From contig RAYE01000058.1 in NCBI GenBank assembly GCA_003612285.1, positions 1-33,587 of the forward strand: a DNA stretch of 33,587 nt, read 5' to 3'. Shown here one piece after another: positions 1-7,372 of the stretch (the stretch's first letter is position 1; each line of letters begins with the position of its first letter). The notes under the pieces were generated by a model. That model saw only the letters and a list, made by a program, of their open reading frames with translations, had not been told where the DNA came from and did no database searches. Position numbers and translations under genes: made by a program. This stretch comes from a bacterium D16-51 (lineage in GTDB: Bacteria; Bacillota; Clostridia; Lachnospirales; Lachnospiraceae).

Positions 1-143
1 TTGTCAAGCGCCCTGCCGGCCGCATACCCTGTAAGCTTGCGTAAATCGCACAGGTATTTGCTGATTGTCGCTGCGCTCTTCTCTTCCTCCCTTAAATAGA
101 TAACATAGTCCCCTAACATCTGCTCTGTAATTGTCCTCTCCAT
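1..143 (-). CDS. tyrosine recombinase/phage integrase family protein, N-terminal part only
   Basis: An open frame runs from an ATG at 143 off the left edge of the window, giving 47 codons that begin MERTITEQMLGDYVIYL and continue with a K-S-A-A-T-I-x-K-Y pattern. This is the usual start of the SAM-like core-binding domain of tyrosine recombinases (four-helix domain that clamps DNA before the catalytic R-H-R-Y domain). An AGAGAGG ribosome binding site lies just upstream. The catalytic domain is outside the window, so it cannot be said whether the gene is intact or whether it is an island integrase or a solitary host-type recombinase. It is followed on the same strand by accessory-looking genes. 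The family call is fairly good for such a short piece; the role is unknown. Confidence 0.7.
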   Translation of the reverse strand, partial: MERTITEQMLGDYVIYLREEEKSAATISKYLCDLRKLTGYAAGRALD

Positions 144-292
144 AAAATATCCTCTCTTTCCCCTACCAGGCATCCCCAGCAGGAACAATAGTATATTACT
201 TCCGTTTTTTTATTTCTGTTCGTTTCTTTCTATTTATTTTCTCATAAAAAGGACAATTCATACATAGCTAATTGGACAAATTTTGATAAATT

Positions 293-1126
293 TTACATTT
301 CCTGCAATAATTTTACCCCCTGTGCCTTCCTATACTGGCCTGGCGATATCCCCTCGTACTTCTTAAATACCATGCCAAAATAAGTAAGGTTAGAATATCC
401 CAGGCATTTCCCAATTTCAGAAATACTTCTATTTGTACTGCACAATAGTTTCTTTGCTTCAGATATCCTCCACTTTGCAAGATACTCCATAGGACGCATC
501 CCCATCTGCGCTTTAAAGACACGGCAAAAATGCTGTAATGACACATCTGACGCAGATGCAAGCTGCTCCAGCGTAATATCCTCCCGATAATTTTCCCTGA
601 TATACTGAACTGCTTTTTCTACTATCCTGCCAGCTTTAGAACTGATTCCCCAGCGCGGCATCAGTAATTTTCGTACCTCCAGAATGTATTCATAAAGCAA
701 TACAGAGCATTTCTCCCAATCAGCTACAGAATCTCTAGCCGCAGCCAAAATCCTGTAAAACAGCTGCCCAAACTGCTCTGTGTTAATCCCATCCTTTACC
801 ATCCAATCTTTAAAACCAAGCTCTTCCATTAACTCAGCAAGCCTCCTGCCACGGAAAACAACCCAGCATGTTGTCCAATCTCTTTCTAATGGATAATATT
901 CATGCGGTATTCCCGGCGCCAGATAAAAGAGGCTGCCAGAACTCTGCACATAAGAATTTCCGCCAGCCTTAAATATTCCTCTTCCATTTTTCGTAAACAG
1001 GAACTGATGGGAAATCAGCCCTTGTTCCCTGACTATATAATATTCTGGTTCCGCTACCCCAATTCCAGAAAGATAAACCGGTAAATTTACCTGGTTCCCA
1101 ATTACAGGATAAATTGTTTCTGACAT
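293..1126 (-). CDS. AraC family transcriptional regulator with N-terminal cupin-like sensor
   Basis: The 277-residue protein has an N-terminal half resembling an AraC-type cupin sensor (residues about 20-150, with the typical SGSLFYLAPGIPHEYYP segment) and a C-terminal double helix-turn-helix domain (about 180-277) with the family signatures ITLEQLASASDVSLQHFCRVFK and SISEIGKCLGYSNLTYFGMVFKK, ending in the canonical G-I-S-P-G-Q-Y-R. Such proteins bind a small molecule, often a sugar, and activate a nearby metabolic operon. I chose the ATG at 1126 because AAAGGAGGAAGG lies directly before it; the frame is open upstream to 1216 but without a better start. No transporter or catabolic operon is adjacent inside the window, so the effector and target are unknown. 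The neighbour upstream is the membrane protein of a putative toxin-antitoxin pair, about 100 bp away. Confidence 0.9.
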   Translation of the reverse strand: MSETIYPVIGNQVNLPVYLSGIGVAEPEYYIVREQGLISHQFLFTKNGRGIFKAGGNSYVQSSGSLFYLAPGIPHEYYPLERDWTTCWVVFRGRRLAELMEELGFKDWMVKDGINTEQFGQLFYRILAAARDSVADWEKCSVLLYEYILEVRKLLMPRWGISSKAGRIVEKAVQYIRENYREDITLEQLASASDVSLQHFCRVFKAQMGMRPMEYLAKWRISEAKKLLCSTNRSISEIGKCLGYSNLTYFGMVFKKYEGISPGQYRKAQGVKLLQEM

Positions 1127-1178
1127 CCTTCCTCCTTTGCTGCATCGCTGCCGCCCGGCAAGTTTCTCCACCCCTGCT

Positions 1179-1205
1179 AGTATAGCAAATAGGGCGGCAC
1201 GGCAA
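1179..1205 (-). promoter_or_regulatory. possible promoter of the AraC-type regulator
   Basis: On the minus strand a TATACT -10 box preceded by TGC (extended -10) lies at 1179-1184, with a TTGCCG box at 1200-1205. The spacer is only 15 bp, which is short, so the -10 carries most of the weight. It sits about 50 bp before the chosen ATG at 1126. Confidence 0.35.
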
Positions 1206-1228
1206 TAGCCTGTCAAAATACCATATTA

Positions 1229-2266
1229 TTACTTATCACTTTTACATGCATTCTTCAATACGTTTCCAACCTGCACAATTAATAAAAACAAAACTCCCCC
1301 TGTTATTAAACATACTGTTTCGGGAATTTTAATGCAAATCCCCTCTAACCATATAAACATGTCGTTAATTACAAAAAAATATAACAAAGCTGTTACGATA
1401 AATATAGTAATTATAATATAATTTGTCCACCAAAAAATAGGATATTTCTGAAATATAGATGCGCTCTCCTTATTAGAAGACGAAAAAGACAATTTTGTCA
1501 TTTTTGATATGCAAAACAAAAATACAAAAATTAAATTAACCAGACATAATCCCCATATGCATCCTAAAATCACCAGCTTCAGCATCGAAACTGTCTGTAT
1601 TCCAGAAAAAATATTTTCCAATGAGCTAATTCCACCAAACAGCAAAAACGCAAGTGCAGTAAAAATACTTACCAGTGAAAGCAATTGTTCACTCATACTC
1701 CTAGATAATTCTGTCATGCTTGTTCTCATCTCATTACTAATTTCACTTTGCACAGGTGACATCAACTCATCAAATTTTTTCCGATACTCATCATCTGTTT
1801 GGGATAACACATTATATTGGTTTTGCGCCAAATTCACATGATCCCAAATTTTCACTATCGCCTTTGTTGTATCTTTTAATAACCTTACCTCTTCTTCATC
1901 CCCATCCCTTTCTGCTTTTTCCAGCCTTTTCTTATATGCCAAAGTCCCAGAAAAACCAGAAACTTTTTCAATATTGGAAACTAATGAGCCAAATATATCA
2001 ACCTGTTTATCAGCCTCAAACTCAATAAAACACTGATAACATAGATTACTAATTGGAGAATACAAAATACGGTCATACTTTTTTATATATTCATATATTT
2101 TATTAAAAGTCTTTTCACTTTCAGCATTAGTAAAATCATTACTGTCAACTAACAACAAACTAAAAAATTCTTCTACTCTGCCTGTCATTTCTGCAGTAGG
2201 ATACTTTCCTTTATTCTTACTTATACAGACTCCACTATTTGTCTTTGAAACATTAATTCCTGCCAT
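1229..2266 (-). CDS. four-helix membrane protein, probable effector partner of the Panacea-domain protein
   Basis: I do not recognise a named family. The 345-residue protein has a soluble, charged, largely helical N-terminal region (about 1-190, with a probable coiled coil near 105-190) and four hydrophobic helices at the C-terminus (about 193-215, 229-255, 275-300 and 315-335). There is no signal peptide, so the N-terminal part is probably cytoplasmic. The ATG is 2 nt after the stop of the Panacea-domain gene and uses GAGG within the end of that gene as ribosome binding site, so translation is likely coupled. Panacea-domain proteins are known antitoxins with very varied partners, some acting at the membrane; by position this protein would be the toxin or effector. 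That function is an inference. Base composition is more AT-rich than the housekeeping genes nearby, which fits horizontal transfer. Confidence 0.75.
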   Translation of the reverse strand: MAGINVSKTNSGVCISKNKGKYPTAEMTGRVEEFFSLLLVDSNDFTNAESEKTFNKIYEYIKKYDRILYSPISNLCYQCFIEFEADKQVDIFGSLVSNIEKVSGFSGTLAYKKRLEKAERDGDEEEVRLLKDTTKAIVKIWDHVNLAQNQYNVLSQTDDEYRKKFDELMSPVQSEISNEMRTSMTELSRSMSEQLLSLVSIFTALAFLLFGGISSLENIFSGIQTVSMLKLVILGCIWGLCLVNLIFVFLFCISKMTKLSFSSSNKESASIFQKYPIFWWTNYIIITIFIVTALLYFFVINDMFIWLEGICIKIPETVCLITGGVLFLLIVQVGNVLKNACKSDK

Positions 2267-2268
2267 TT

Positions 2269-2700
2269 TTAATCCTCTGCAAAATAATCTCTAATCTCAT
2301 TCAACGGAATAACGTTGTTCCACTTCGGCTTATAATTATCTCTCCAAGGAGATTGATTGTGCGTTATTTCAACTAATTCAGATGCTGTATAGTCAGCGCA
2401 AACATCTACTATGCCGTTAACCAGCTCCTTTTCTGCATCCCCGAGTTTTACATTATAATCAACAAAAAACGTAGGAATATTTGAGCTTCCATACACTTTA
2501 TATTTTCTATACACCACCGGAACAACAGGCCCAAAATCCCATGCTTCAATTTCCTCAAAAAAACAAGGGTTATTAGTATTCACTAAAAATTCAGCTTGCA
2601 CAAAATATAATATTTTCTGCAATTTAAGGTTACTAATGGAAAATTTCATTTTACCACAATACCAAATGATATAGCTTGCAATTTCAACAGCACTTCTCAT
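2269..2700 (-). CDS. Panacea domain (DUF4065, SocA/GepA-like) protein, probable antitoxin
   Basis: The 143-residue protein shows the hallmarks of the Panacea domain: an N-terminal helix pair with LKLQKILYFVQA (residues 26-37), the central EAWDFGPVVPVVYRKYKVYG block (52-71), and a C-terminal LVEITHNQSPWRD motif (about 109-121). Panacea proteins neutralise diverse toxins by direct binding, and SocA acts as a proteolytic adaptor. An AGGGGGTG ribosome binding site sits five bases before the ATG. It is the first gene of a two-gene unit; the second encodes a membrane protein 2 nt downstream. Length matches the stand-alone form of the domain with no extra DNA-binding region, so autoregulation, if any, would have to be indirect. 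The domain call is strong; the antitoxin role is inferred from the family and gene order. Confidence 0.88.
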   Translation of the reverse strand: MRSAVEIASYIIWYCGKMKFSISNLKLQKILYFVQAEFLVNTNNPCFFEEIEAWDFGPVVPVVYRKYKVYGSSNIPTFFVDYNVKLGDAEKELVNGIVDVCADYTASELVEITHNQSPWRDNYKPKWNNVIPLNEIRDYFAED

Positions 2701-2786
2701 GTAATCACCCCCTATCCTTTATTTCATTATATGACGTTGGAAGCAAAAGCTATTTTTAACAGTTCCTCAAGCCCCAAGGACACTAT

Positions 2787-2820
2787 GGATTACTGCATTA
2801 CTCCACGATTTCTGCAATCC
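2787..2820. repeat. imperfect inverted repeat in the leader of the Panacea-domain gene
   Basis: GGATTactGCA at 2787-2797 and TGCAATCC at 2813-2820 form an imperfect palindrome with a three-base bulge. It lies just downstream of the predicted transcription start, so it could be an operator or an mRNA hairpin. This is only a positional suggestion. Confidence 0.3.
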
Positions 2821-2829
2821 TATACTATT

Positions 2830-2858
2830 ATATTACCATACATAAAAATATGTGTCAA
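2830..2858 (-). promoter_or_regulatory. promoter of the Panacea/membrane-protein pair
   Basis: On the minus strand a consensus TTGACA at 2853-2858 is followed after 17 bp by TAATAT (2830-2835) carrying an extended TGG; a second possible -10, TATAAT, is three bases further on. Transcription would start near 2823, giving a leader of about 120 nt before the ATG at 2700. Confidence 0.6.
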
Positions 2859-2959
2859 CAAAAACACAAACATTCGTTTGCATTTTTTAATACAAAAACA
2901 TCACATAGTTTATCCACATTGCAAAATAATTCATCTGTCCAATTTTTATACACACAGCC

Positions 2960-2990
2960 AAAAGCCTCGCTGCAAAACAACGAGGCTTTT
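2960..2990 (-). terminator. probable terminator after the 260-residue membrane-anchored protein
   Basis: AAAAGCCTCG (2960-2969) pairs perfectly with CGAGGCTTTT (2981-2990) around an 11-nt loop, giving a U-rich 3' flank on either strand. It lies 34 bp past the stop at 3024 and separates the vanZ-like unit from the Panacea pair. The rest of the 320-bp gap at 2701-3023 holds the promoter and inverted repeat of the Panacea gene; nothing else was seen in it. Confidence 0.65.
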
Positions 2991-3023
2991 GATCTGCACA
3001 GCCGCCCAATACAACGGCATAAC

Positions 3024-3806
3024 CTATGACGGCTCTATTTCTTTTAATGTCATTTTTACATTGTTATCCATCATAAACTCAACAAATTTTTCAGCATCCT
3101 CCAGATGGTTTGTCGATGCAGCAATCCCAAGGACTGGTTTTTGGAACGCACCGCTTAGCTGCTTATATTTTTCACTGTCTGTCAAATAAAGCCCACAGTT
3201 ATGCTCTGTCTTATCACTCGCCTGCGTTTCCTTTGTCACTGTTTTATCGTTATCCCTGACGTCTTCACCTGTTACATATGTTGTATAATAGTGGTATTTT
3301 TCATCATAATCCTTATAAAAACTTACTTCCTCATCATTATCCGAAGCATAAAAATATTCTGCCTGCCCCCACTGTTCAAAATATTGTTCGTCTGTAATCA
3401 ATATATCTGCCCGCCCCGCATAAAAATAAGTCTGCAGGAACTGGTCGGTCGCGCTGACATTTACCGTAACAATCTCTTTCTTTGGGTCAAGCCCAAGATA
3501 TTCCCCAACCGCATCCTGGAAAGAGTCAATATACTCTTCCGGAATTGCATCTTTCTGGATTGCAATATAAAGCGCCTCCCTGCCCTGATTAACAACTGTT
3601 TCCCTGATTCCGTAAACAATAATCCCAATAATCAATACTGCAGCCAAAATGCCCTTCAAATAGTAATCCTTAAACTGCTGCAGCTTTCCTTTCGCCGACA
3701 GATTAGCAATCTCTTCCTGCTCCGTTTCCTTCGTCCTCTTTTTATAAAGCTCTGATGGATCATTTTCTAATTTTTCCTGCTCCTCTTTTGAAAAATGCAT
3801 CGCCAT
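3024..3806 (-). CDS. membrane-anchored extracellular protein of unknown function
   Basis: The 260-residue protein starts with a charged cytoplasmic segment (1-50), has one membrane helix (about 52-72, LKGILAAVLIIGIIVYGIR) and a large C-terminal part that should lie outside the cell. The outer region (for example LYIAIQKDAIPEEYIDSFQD and the later GRADILITDEQYFEQWG) resembles the style of extracellular solute-binding folds, with a final segment GIAASTNHLEDAEKFVEFMM that such proteins often carry. This is a resemblance only, and no ligand can be named. A GGAGAGG ribosome binding site precedes the ATG at 3806; an internal ATG two codons later is also possible. It is the last gene of a run with a small membrane protein and a VanZ-like protein, and is followed by a terminator at 2960-2990. 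Confidence 0.8.
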   Translation of the reverse strand: MAMHFSKEEQEKLENDPSELYKKRTKETEQEEIANLSAKGKLQQFKDYYLKGILAAVLIIGIIVYGIRETVVNQGREALYIAIQKDAIPEEYIDSFQDAVGEYLGLDPKKEIVTVNVSATDQFLQTYFYAGRADILITDEQYFEQWGQAEYFYASDNDEEVSFYKDYDEKYHYYTTYVTGEDVRDNDKTVTKETQASDKTEHNCGLYLTDSEKYKQLSGAFQKPVLGIAASTNHLEDAEKFVEFMMDNNVKMTLKEIEPS

Positions 3807-3862
3807 TTTGACTTTCCTCTCCTTCCATATCCTGCCACTTTTCCACTATGCTTTAGCAGATC

Positions 3863-4201
3863 CTATGTCAGCCTCCCCCACAGATAAAGCAGGAGATAAA
3901 AAACAACAGAAATCCCATTAATCAATGAAGCGATTGTTGGGAATAAAGGACGGATATTTTCCTGATGAAGGCTTATCCAGGAAATAATGAAGCCGGCCAG
4001 GCTTATGATAAAACATCCAACACCGGCAAACCCTGCCTCAAGCCCCGCCTTCCCATGGCTCTGGCTGGACAGGAAACATAGCCCAATAAACAATGCAACA
4101 GATAAAATCCCTAAGATAGTTGCAAAAACTGCCGACCCTGGATGCCTTTTATCCGTTAAACGCAGTGATCTTTTCTTTCTTTTCTTTTCCTTTGCTGCCA
4201 T
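3863..4201 (-). CDS. small three-helix membrane protein, unknown
   Basis: The 112-residue protein has a strongly basic N-terminus (KEKKRKKRSLRL) followed by three hydrophobic helices at about 24-46, 57-77 and 87-108. It resembles an uncharacterised small membrane protein family common in Lachnospiraceae (my recollection is DUF6142, not verified). A GAGG ribosome binding site precedes the ATG. It sits 25 bp after the VanZ-like gene and 56 bp before the gene for the membrane-anchored 260-residue protein, on the same strand, so the three are probably co-transcribed. No catalytic motif is visible. Confidence 0.8.
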   Translation of the reverse strand: MAAKEKKRKKRSLRLTDKRHPGSAVFATILGILSVALFIGLCFLSSQSHGKAGLEAGFAGVGCFIISLAGFIISWISLHQENIRPLFPTIASLINGISVVFYLLLYLWGRLT

Positions 4202-4226
4202 CTTTTTACCTCTTCTTTAGCCCTTT

Positions 4227-4703
4227 TTATCCTTTTGCTTTTTTACCCGCCACTGCAGCACGGTATATTTTACTGCAAACCATAAATAAAATATATCCCG
4301 ATAATCCGCCTAAAGTATTCATAATAATATCATCTACATCACAAGAACCAAGCTTTGTAACTAACTGCACAGCTTCTATTACACAAGAGGATAAAAAACT
4401 TACAATCGTAATACGTATTACCCCCCATTTACGGTGCGACAGAATAGGCAGCACAAAACCAAGCGGCATAAAACAAACCACATTTCCAAATAAATTCAAC
4501 GCAACGCCAAAATAGCCGATTTCCTCGACATGGTTCATATACCGCTTAATTTCCGTAAACGGCTTTAGGTTATAATGATACCTGTCGCTCGGCGTCCTGC
4601 CAAGCTGTTCGCAAAAAAACAAAAAATAAACCATTAAAATCAGATATATTATAAATGCAATCCATGATACAACATGGAGCAGCTTCCTGCTTTTTTTACT
4701 CAT
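4227..4703 (-). CDS. VanZ-like family membrane protein
   Basis: The 158-residue protein has four to five hydrophobic helices and the conserved VanZ pattern: NLKPFTEIKRY near residue 46, a central ALNLFGNVVCFMPLGFVLPIL segment (about 68-88), an E-A-V-Q-L stretch (about 111-115) and the C-terminal CDVDDIIMNTLGGLSGY (about 120-136). VanZ proteins are linked to low-level teicoplanin resistance in vancomycin clusters, but most members are chromosomal and of unknown role in the envelope. There is no van cluster here. It has its own promoter within and after the end of pheT and leads a three-gene run of envelope proteins. Confidence 0.88.
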   Translation of the reverse strand: MSKKSRKLLHVVSWIAFIIYLILMVYFLFFCEQLGRTPSDRYHYNLKPFTEIKRYMNHVEEIGYFGVALNLFGNVVCFMPLGFVLPILSHRKWGVIRITIVSFLSSCVIEAVQLVTKLGSCDVDDIIMNTLGGLSGYILFMVCSKIYRAAVAGKKAKG

Positions 4704-4756
4704 CCCTCAAACTCCATTTATCAAACAACACAACGCCTGCCAACTGCAAACGGAAA

Positions 4757-4784
4757 GACAGTGCTGACTGCTGTCAACACTGCC
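4757..4784 (-). terminator. hairpin after pheT, possible terminator or attenuator in the vanZ leader
   Basis: GACAGTGCTGAC (4757-4768) pairs with GTCAACACTGCC (4773-4784) with two mismatches around a TGCT loop. On the minus strand it is followed by a short UUUCC run. It sits downstream of the predicted vanZ promoter, so it would end pheT transcripts and also lies in the vanZ leader. Confidence 0.4.
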
Positions 4785-4803
4785 TGCCTCTTTTGTATAA
4801 GTT

Positions 4804-4831
4804 ATTATATACTATTCCCTCCCGTTCGTAA
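4804..4831 (-). promoter_or_regulatory. promoter of the vanZ-like operon
   Basis: On the minus strand a perfect TATAAT (4804-4809) is preceded after 16 bp by TTACGA (4826-4831). It lies immediately past the pheT stop codon at 4836 and about 100 bp before the vanZ-like ATG. Confidence 0.55.
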
Positions 4832-4835
4832 AGGG

Positions 4836-7274
4836 TTATTTTCTAAGAGCCACCCCAATTTCTTCCAGGGACTTAATAATCTTATCCATTGTATTGCTGA
4901 CTTCTTCATCTGTCAGGGTTCGGTCTTTTGCACGGAAAATAATCTTATATGCCAGTGATTTACACCCTTCTTTAATCTGCGCCCCTTCATAAATATCAAA
5001 CAGTTCAACGCTCTCTACTAAAGAGCCTCCCTTTTTGCATATTACAGCTTCCACTTCGCCTGCAAGAACCTGCTTCTTCATTGTCATGCTGATATCACGC
5101 GTAATGGACGGGAATTTTGGAACCCCGGCATATTTAACATTCTCCTTCGGCATTACAATTAACTCTGCAAGGTCAACTACTGCAACATACGCCCGTTCCC
5201 CAATGCCGAAATTCTTTAAAACTGCAGGATGCACTTCTCCAAGGTAAGCAGCTGCCCTTCCTTCATAAAGGACTTCTGCCTGACGCCCCGGATGCAAAAA
5301 TACCTTACCAGCATCCGGGCAGTATTCTGTCTTCCCCCTTAGCCCAAGACAGCTAAATATCTCTTCCAGAACGCCTTTCATATCATAAAAATCCACCTGT
5401 CCATATGCTCCAAGGGTAAGCTGCACCCTCTCATCCGGAAGCTCCGTTAATGGAAGCTGCTTTGGAAGATAGACATTTGCAAGCTCATACAGGCGGACGT
5501 CCTGGTTTCTGCGGTTATAATTTACAGCAAGGGAAGAAAGCATTCCCCCAAGCGCTGAAGTACGCATTACACTATAATCCTCCCCAAGGGGATTTGCAAT
5601 TACAATGCTCTTTCGTAAGGCGTCTTCCTGCCCCAGGTTTAATTTATCATATACCTTCGGGCTTTCAAAAGAAAATGTCATCCCCTCGCAAAAACCATAC
5701 GCCTCCACTATATCCCTGACTTGGTTTTCCAGAATCAGCTTATCCGATAAACCGCCTCTTGTTGCAGAACTTTTTGGCAGAGTCATTGGAATCTTATCAT
5801 AACCATAAAAACGCGCAACCTCTTCTGCAAGATCTGCCATCCGCTCCAAATCCTGCCTCCAGGTTGGGACAGTAACCACCTTCTTTTCTGTATCCGGCAA
5901 AAGGTCAATGGCTTCAAAATAGGAAACCATATCCTCTTCCGAAATCTCCGTCCCCAGAAGGGCATTGATTTTATCAGCATCATACGGGATGGTTACAGGC
6001 TCTTTTTTCACAGGATAATAGTCTACTGCGCCGCCGACAACTTCCCCTGCGCCAAGTTCTTCTATCAACTGGCACGCCCTGTCCATCGCCTCCATCGTAG
6101 TATTTGGGTCAAGGCCTTTCTCAAATTTTGCCTGCGCGTCAGTACGCATCCCCAGCTTTTTGCCAGACAGGCGTATATTCGTCCCGTCAAATGTAGCGGC
6201 CTCAAAAAGCATTGTCTGCACATTGTCTGTAATCATGGAATTTTCCCCTCCCATAATCCCGGCAAGGCCGACCGCCTTCTCTCCGTCGCAAATCATCAGC
6301 ATCGTATCGTCAAGCTCGTGCTCCTGCCCATCCAGGGTTGTAAATTTCTCCCCATTTTCAGCCTTACGGACAATAATTTTACGGCCTTCTATACAATCTA
6401 AATCATATGCGTGCATTGGCTGGGAATATTCCTCCATAACATAATTTGTAATATCTACAATATTGTTAATCGGACGGATTCCCACTGAGGCAAGCCTTCT
6501 CTGCATCCACTCCGGGGAAGGGGCAAGCTTAATATTTTTTACTACCCTTGCCGTATAACGCGTGCATAAATCGGGTGCTTTTACTTCAACAGAAATATAA
6601 TTATTTACATCTTCCTGATTCCCTGTCTCTTTCACAACAGGAGGCACAAATTTCTTCCCAAAAGTTGCCGCTGCTTCCCTTGCAATCCCAAGCACTCCAA
6701 AGCAGTCTACGCGGTTGGAAGTAACCTCGTATTCAAAAACAACATCATGCAGCCCCAAAAGCCCGACTGCATCAGATCCTACCGGCGCATCTGCATATTC
6801 CGGGTTGTCGCTTAAGATATATATGCCATCCTTTGCTGCATCCGGGTACATATCTGTATTCGAGCCAAGCTCTTCAATAGAGCACATCATACCAAAGGAC
6901 TCTACCCCGCGCAACTTTCCTTTCTTAATCTTAAACCCATTCTCACTCTCCCCATCTTTATGGGAACTTGCCACATGGCCGCCATCTAACACAACCGGGA
7001 CTTTATCCCCTTCTTTCACATTCGGCGCGCCTGTTACAATCTGTACTTCTTTCCCTTCTTCCTCCACCTGTACCTGGCAGACAATCAATTTATCTGCATC
7101 TGGGTGCTTTTCAATTTTATTGATTTTCCCTACAACAATTTTATCCAGGTTTTTGTCAAATTCTTTGTACCCTTCCACCTTCGTGCCAGAAAGCGTCATG
7201 GCGTCTGTATATTCCTGTGCCGTACATTCCAAATCCGGCACATATGCCTTAATCCATGATAATGATGTATCCAT
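4836..7274 (-). CDS. pheT: phenylalanine--tRNA ligase beta subunit
   Basis: At 812 residues this is full length for bacterial PheT. The domains appear in the expected order: N-terminal tRNA-binding OB fold (about 40-155, with HPDADKLIVCQV), the B3/B4 editing region (about 215-390, with VRPINN-type text IRPINNIVDITNYVMEE), B5 (about 400-475), the catalytic-like core, and the C-terminal FDX-ACB anticodon-binding domain (about 715-812, FPSITRDISM). PheS2PheT2 charges tRNA-Phe with phenylalanine in the cytoplasm, and the beta subunit removes mischarged tyrosine. It lies about 100 bp downstream of pheS on the same strand and is expected to share the T-box control. The ATG at 7274 has GGAGGG upstream with a slightly long spacing. 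Confidence 0.98.
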   Translation of the reverse strand: MDTSLSWIKAYVPDLECTAQEYTDAMTLSGTKVEGYKEFDKNLDKIVVGKINKIEKHPDADKLIVCQVQVEEEGKEVQIVTGAPNVKEGDKVPVVLDGGHVASSHKDGESENGFKIKKGKLRGVESFGMMCSIEELGSNTDMYPDAAKDGIYILSDNPEYADAPVGSDAVGLLGLHDVVFEYEVTSNRVDCFGVLGIAREAAATFGKKFVPPVVKETGNQEDVNNYISVEVKAPDLCTRYTARVVKNIKLAPSPEWMQRRLASVGIRPINNIVDITNYVMEEYSQPMHAYDLDCIEGRKIIVRKAENGEKFTTLDGQEHELDDTMLMICDGEKAVGLAGIMGGENSMITDNVQTMLFEAATFDGTNIRLSGKKLGMRTDAQAKFEKGLDPNTTMEAMDRACQLIEELGAGEVVGGAVDYYPVKKEPVTIPYDADKINALLGTEISEEDMVSYFEAIDLLPDTEKKVVTVPTWRQDLERMADLAEEVARFYGYDKIPMTLPKSSATRGGLSDKLILENQVRDIVEAYGFCEGMTFSFESPKVYDKLNLGQEDALRKSIVIANPLGEDYSVMRTSALGGMLSSLAVNYNRRNQDVRLYELANVYLPKQLPLTELPDERVQLTLGAYGQVDFYDMKGVLEEIFSCLGLRGKTEYCPDAGKVFLHPGRQAEVLYEGRAAAYLGEVHPAVLKNFGIGERAYVAVVDLAELIVMPKENVKYAGVPKFPSITRDISMTMKKQVLAGEVEAVICKKGGSLVESVELFDIYEGAQIKEGCKSLAYKIIFRAKDRTLTDEEVSNTMDKIIKSLEEIGVALRK

Positions 7275-7372
7275 ATCTTAATGACCCTCCATTCTATCCT
7301 AAAACGGCGTGCTGCCTCAAAATATCTTATACTCCCAAAACCACCCTAGACTGCTGTCCAAAACAATCTGTT

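Noticed and set aside
1127-1216. N-terminal extension of the AraC-type regulator
   Set aside because: The extension contains the ribosome binding site GGAGGAAGG itself and the predicted promoter.
6715-7281. Plus-strand open frame of 188 codons antisense to pheT
   Set aside because: Low-complexity Ser/Thr/Pro-rich translation typical of a shadow frame; pheT is certain on the other strand.
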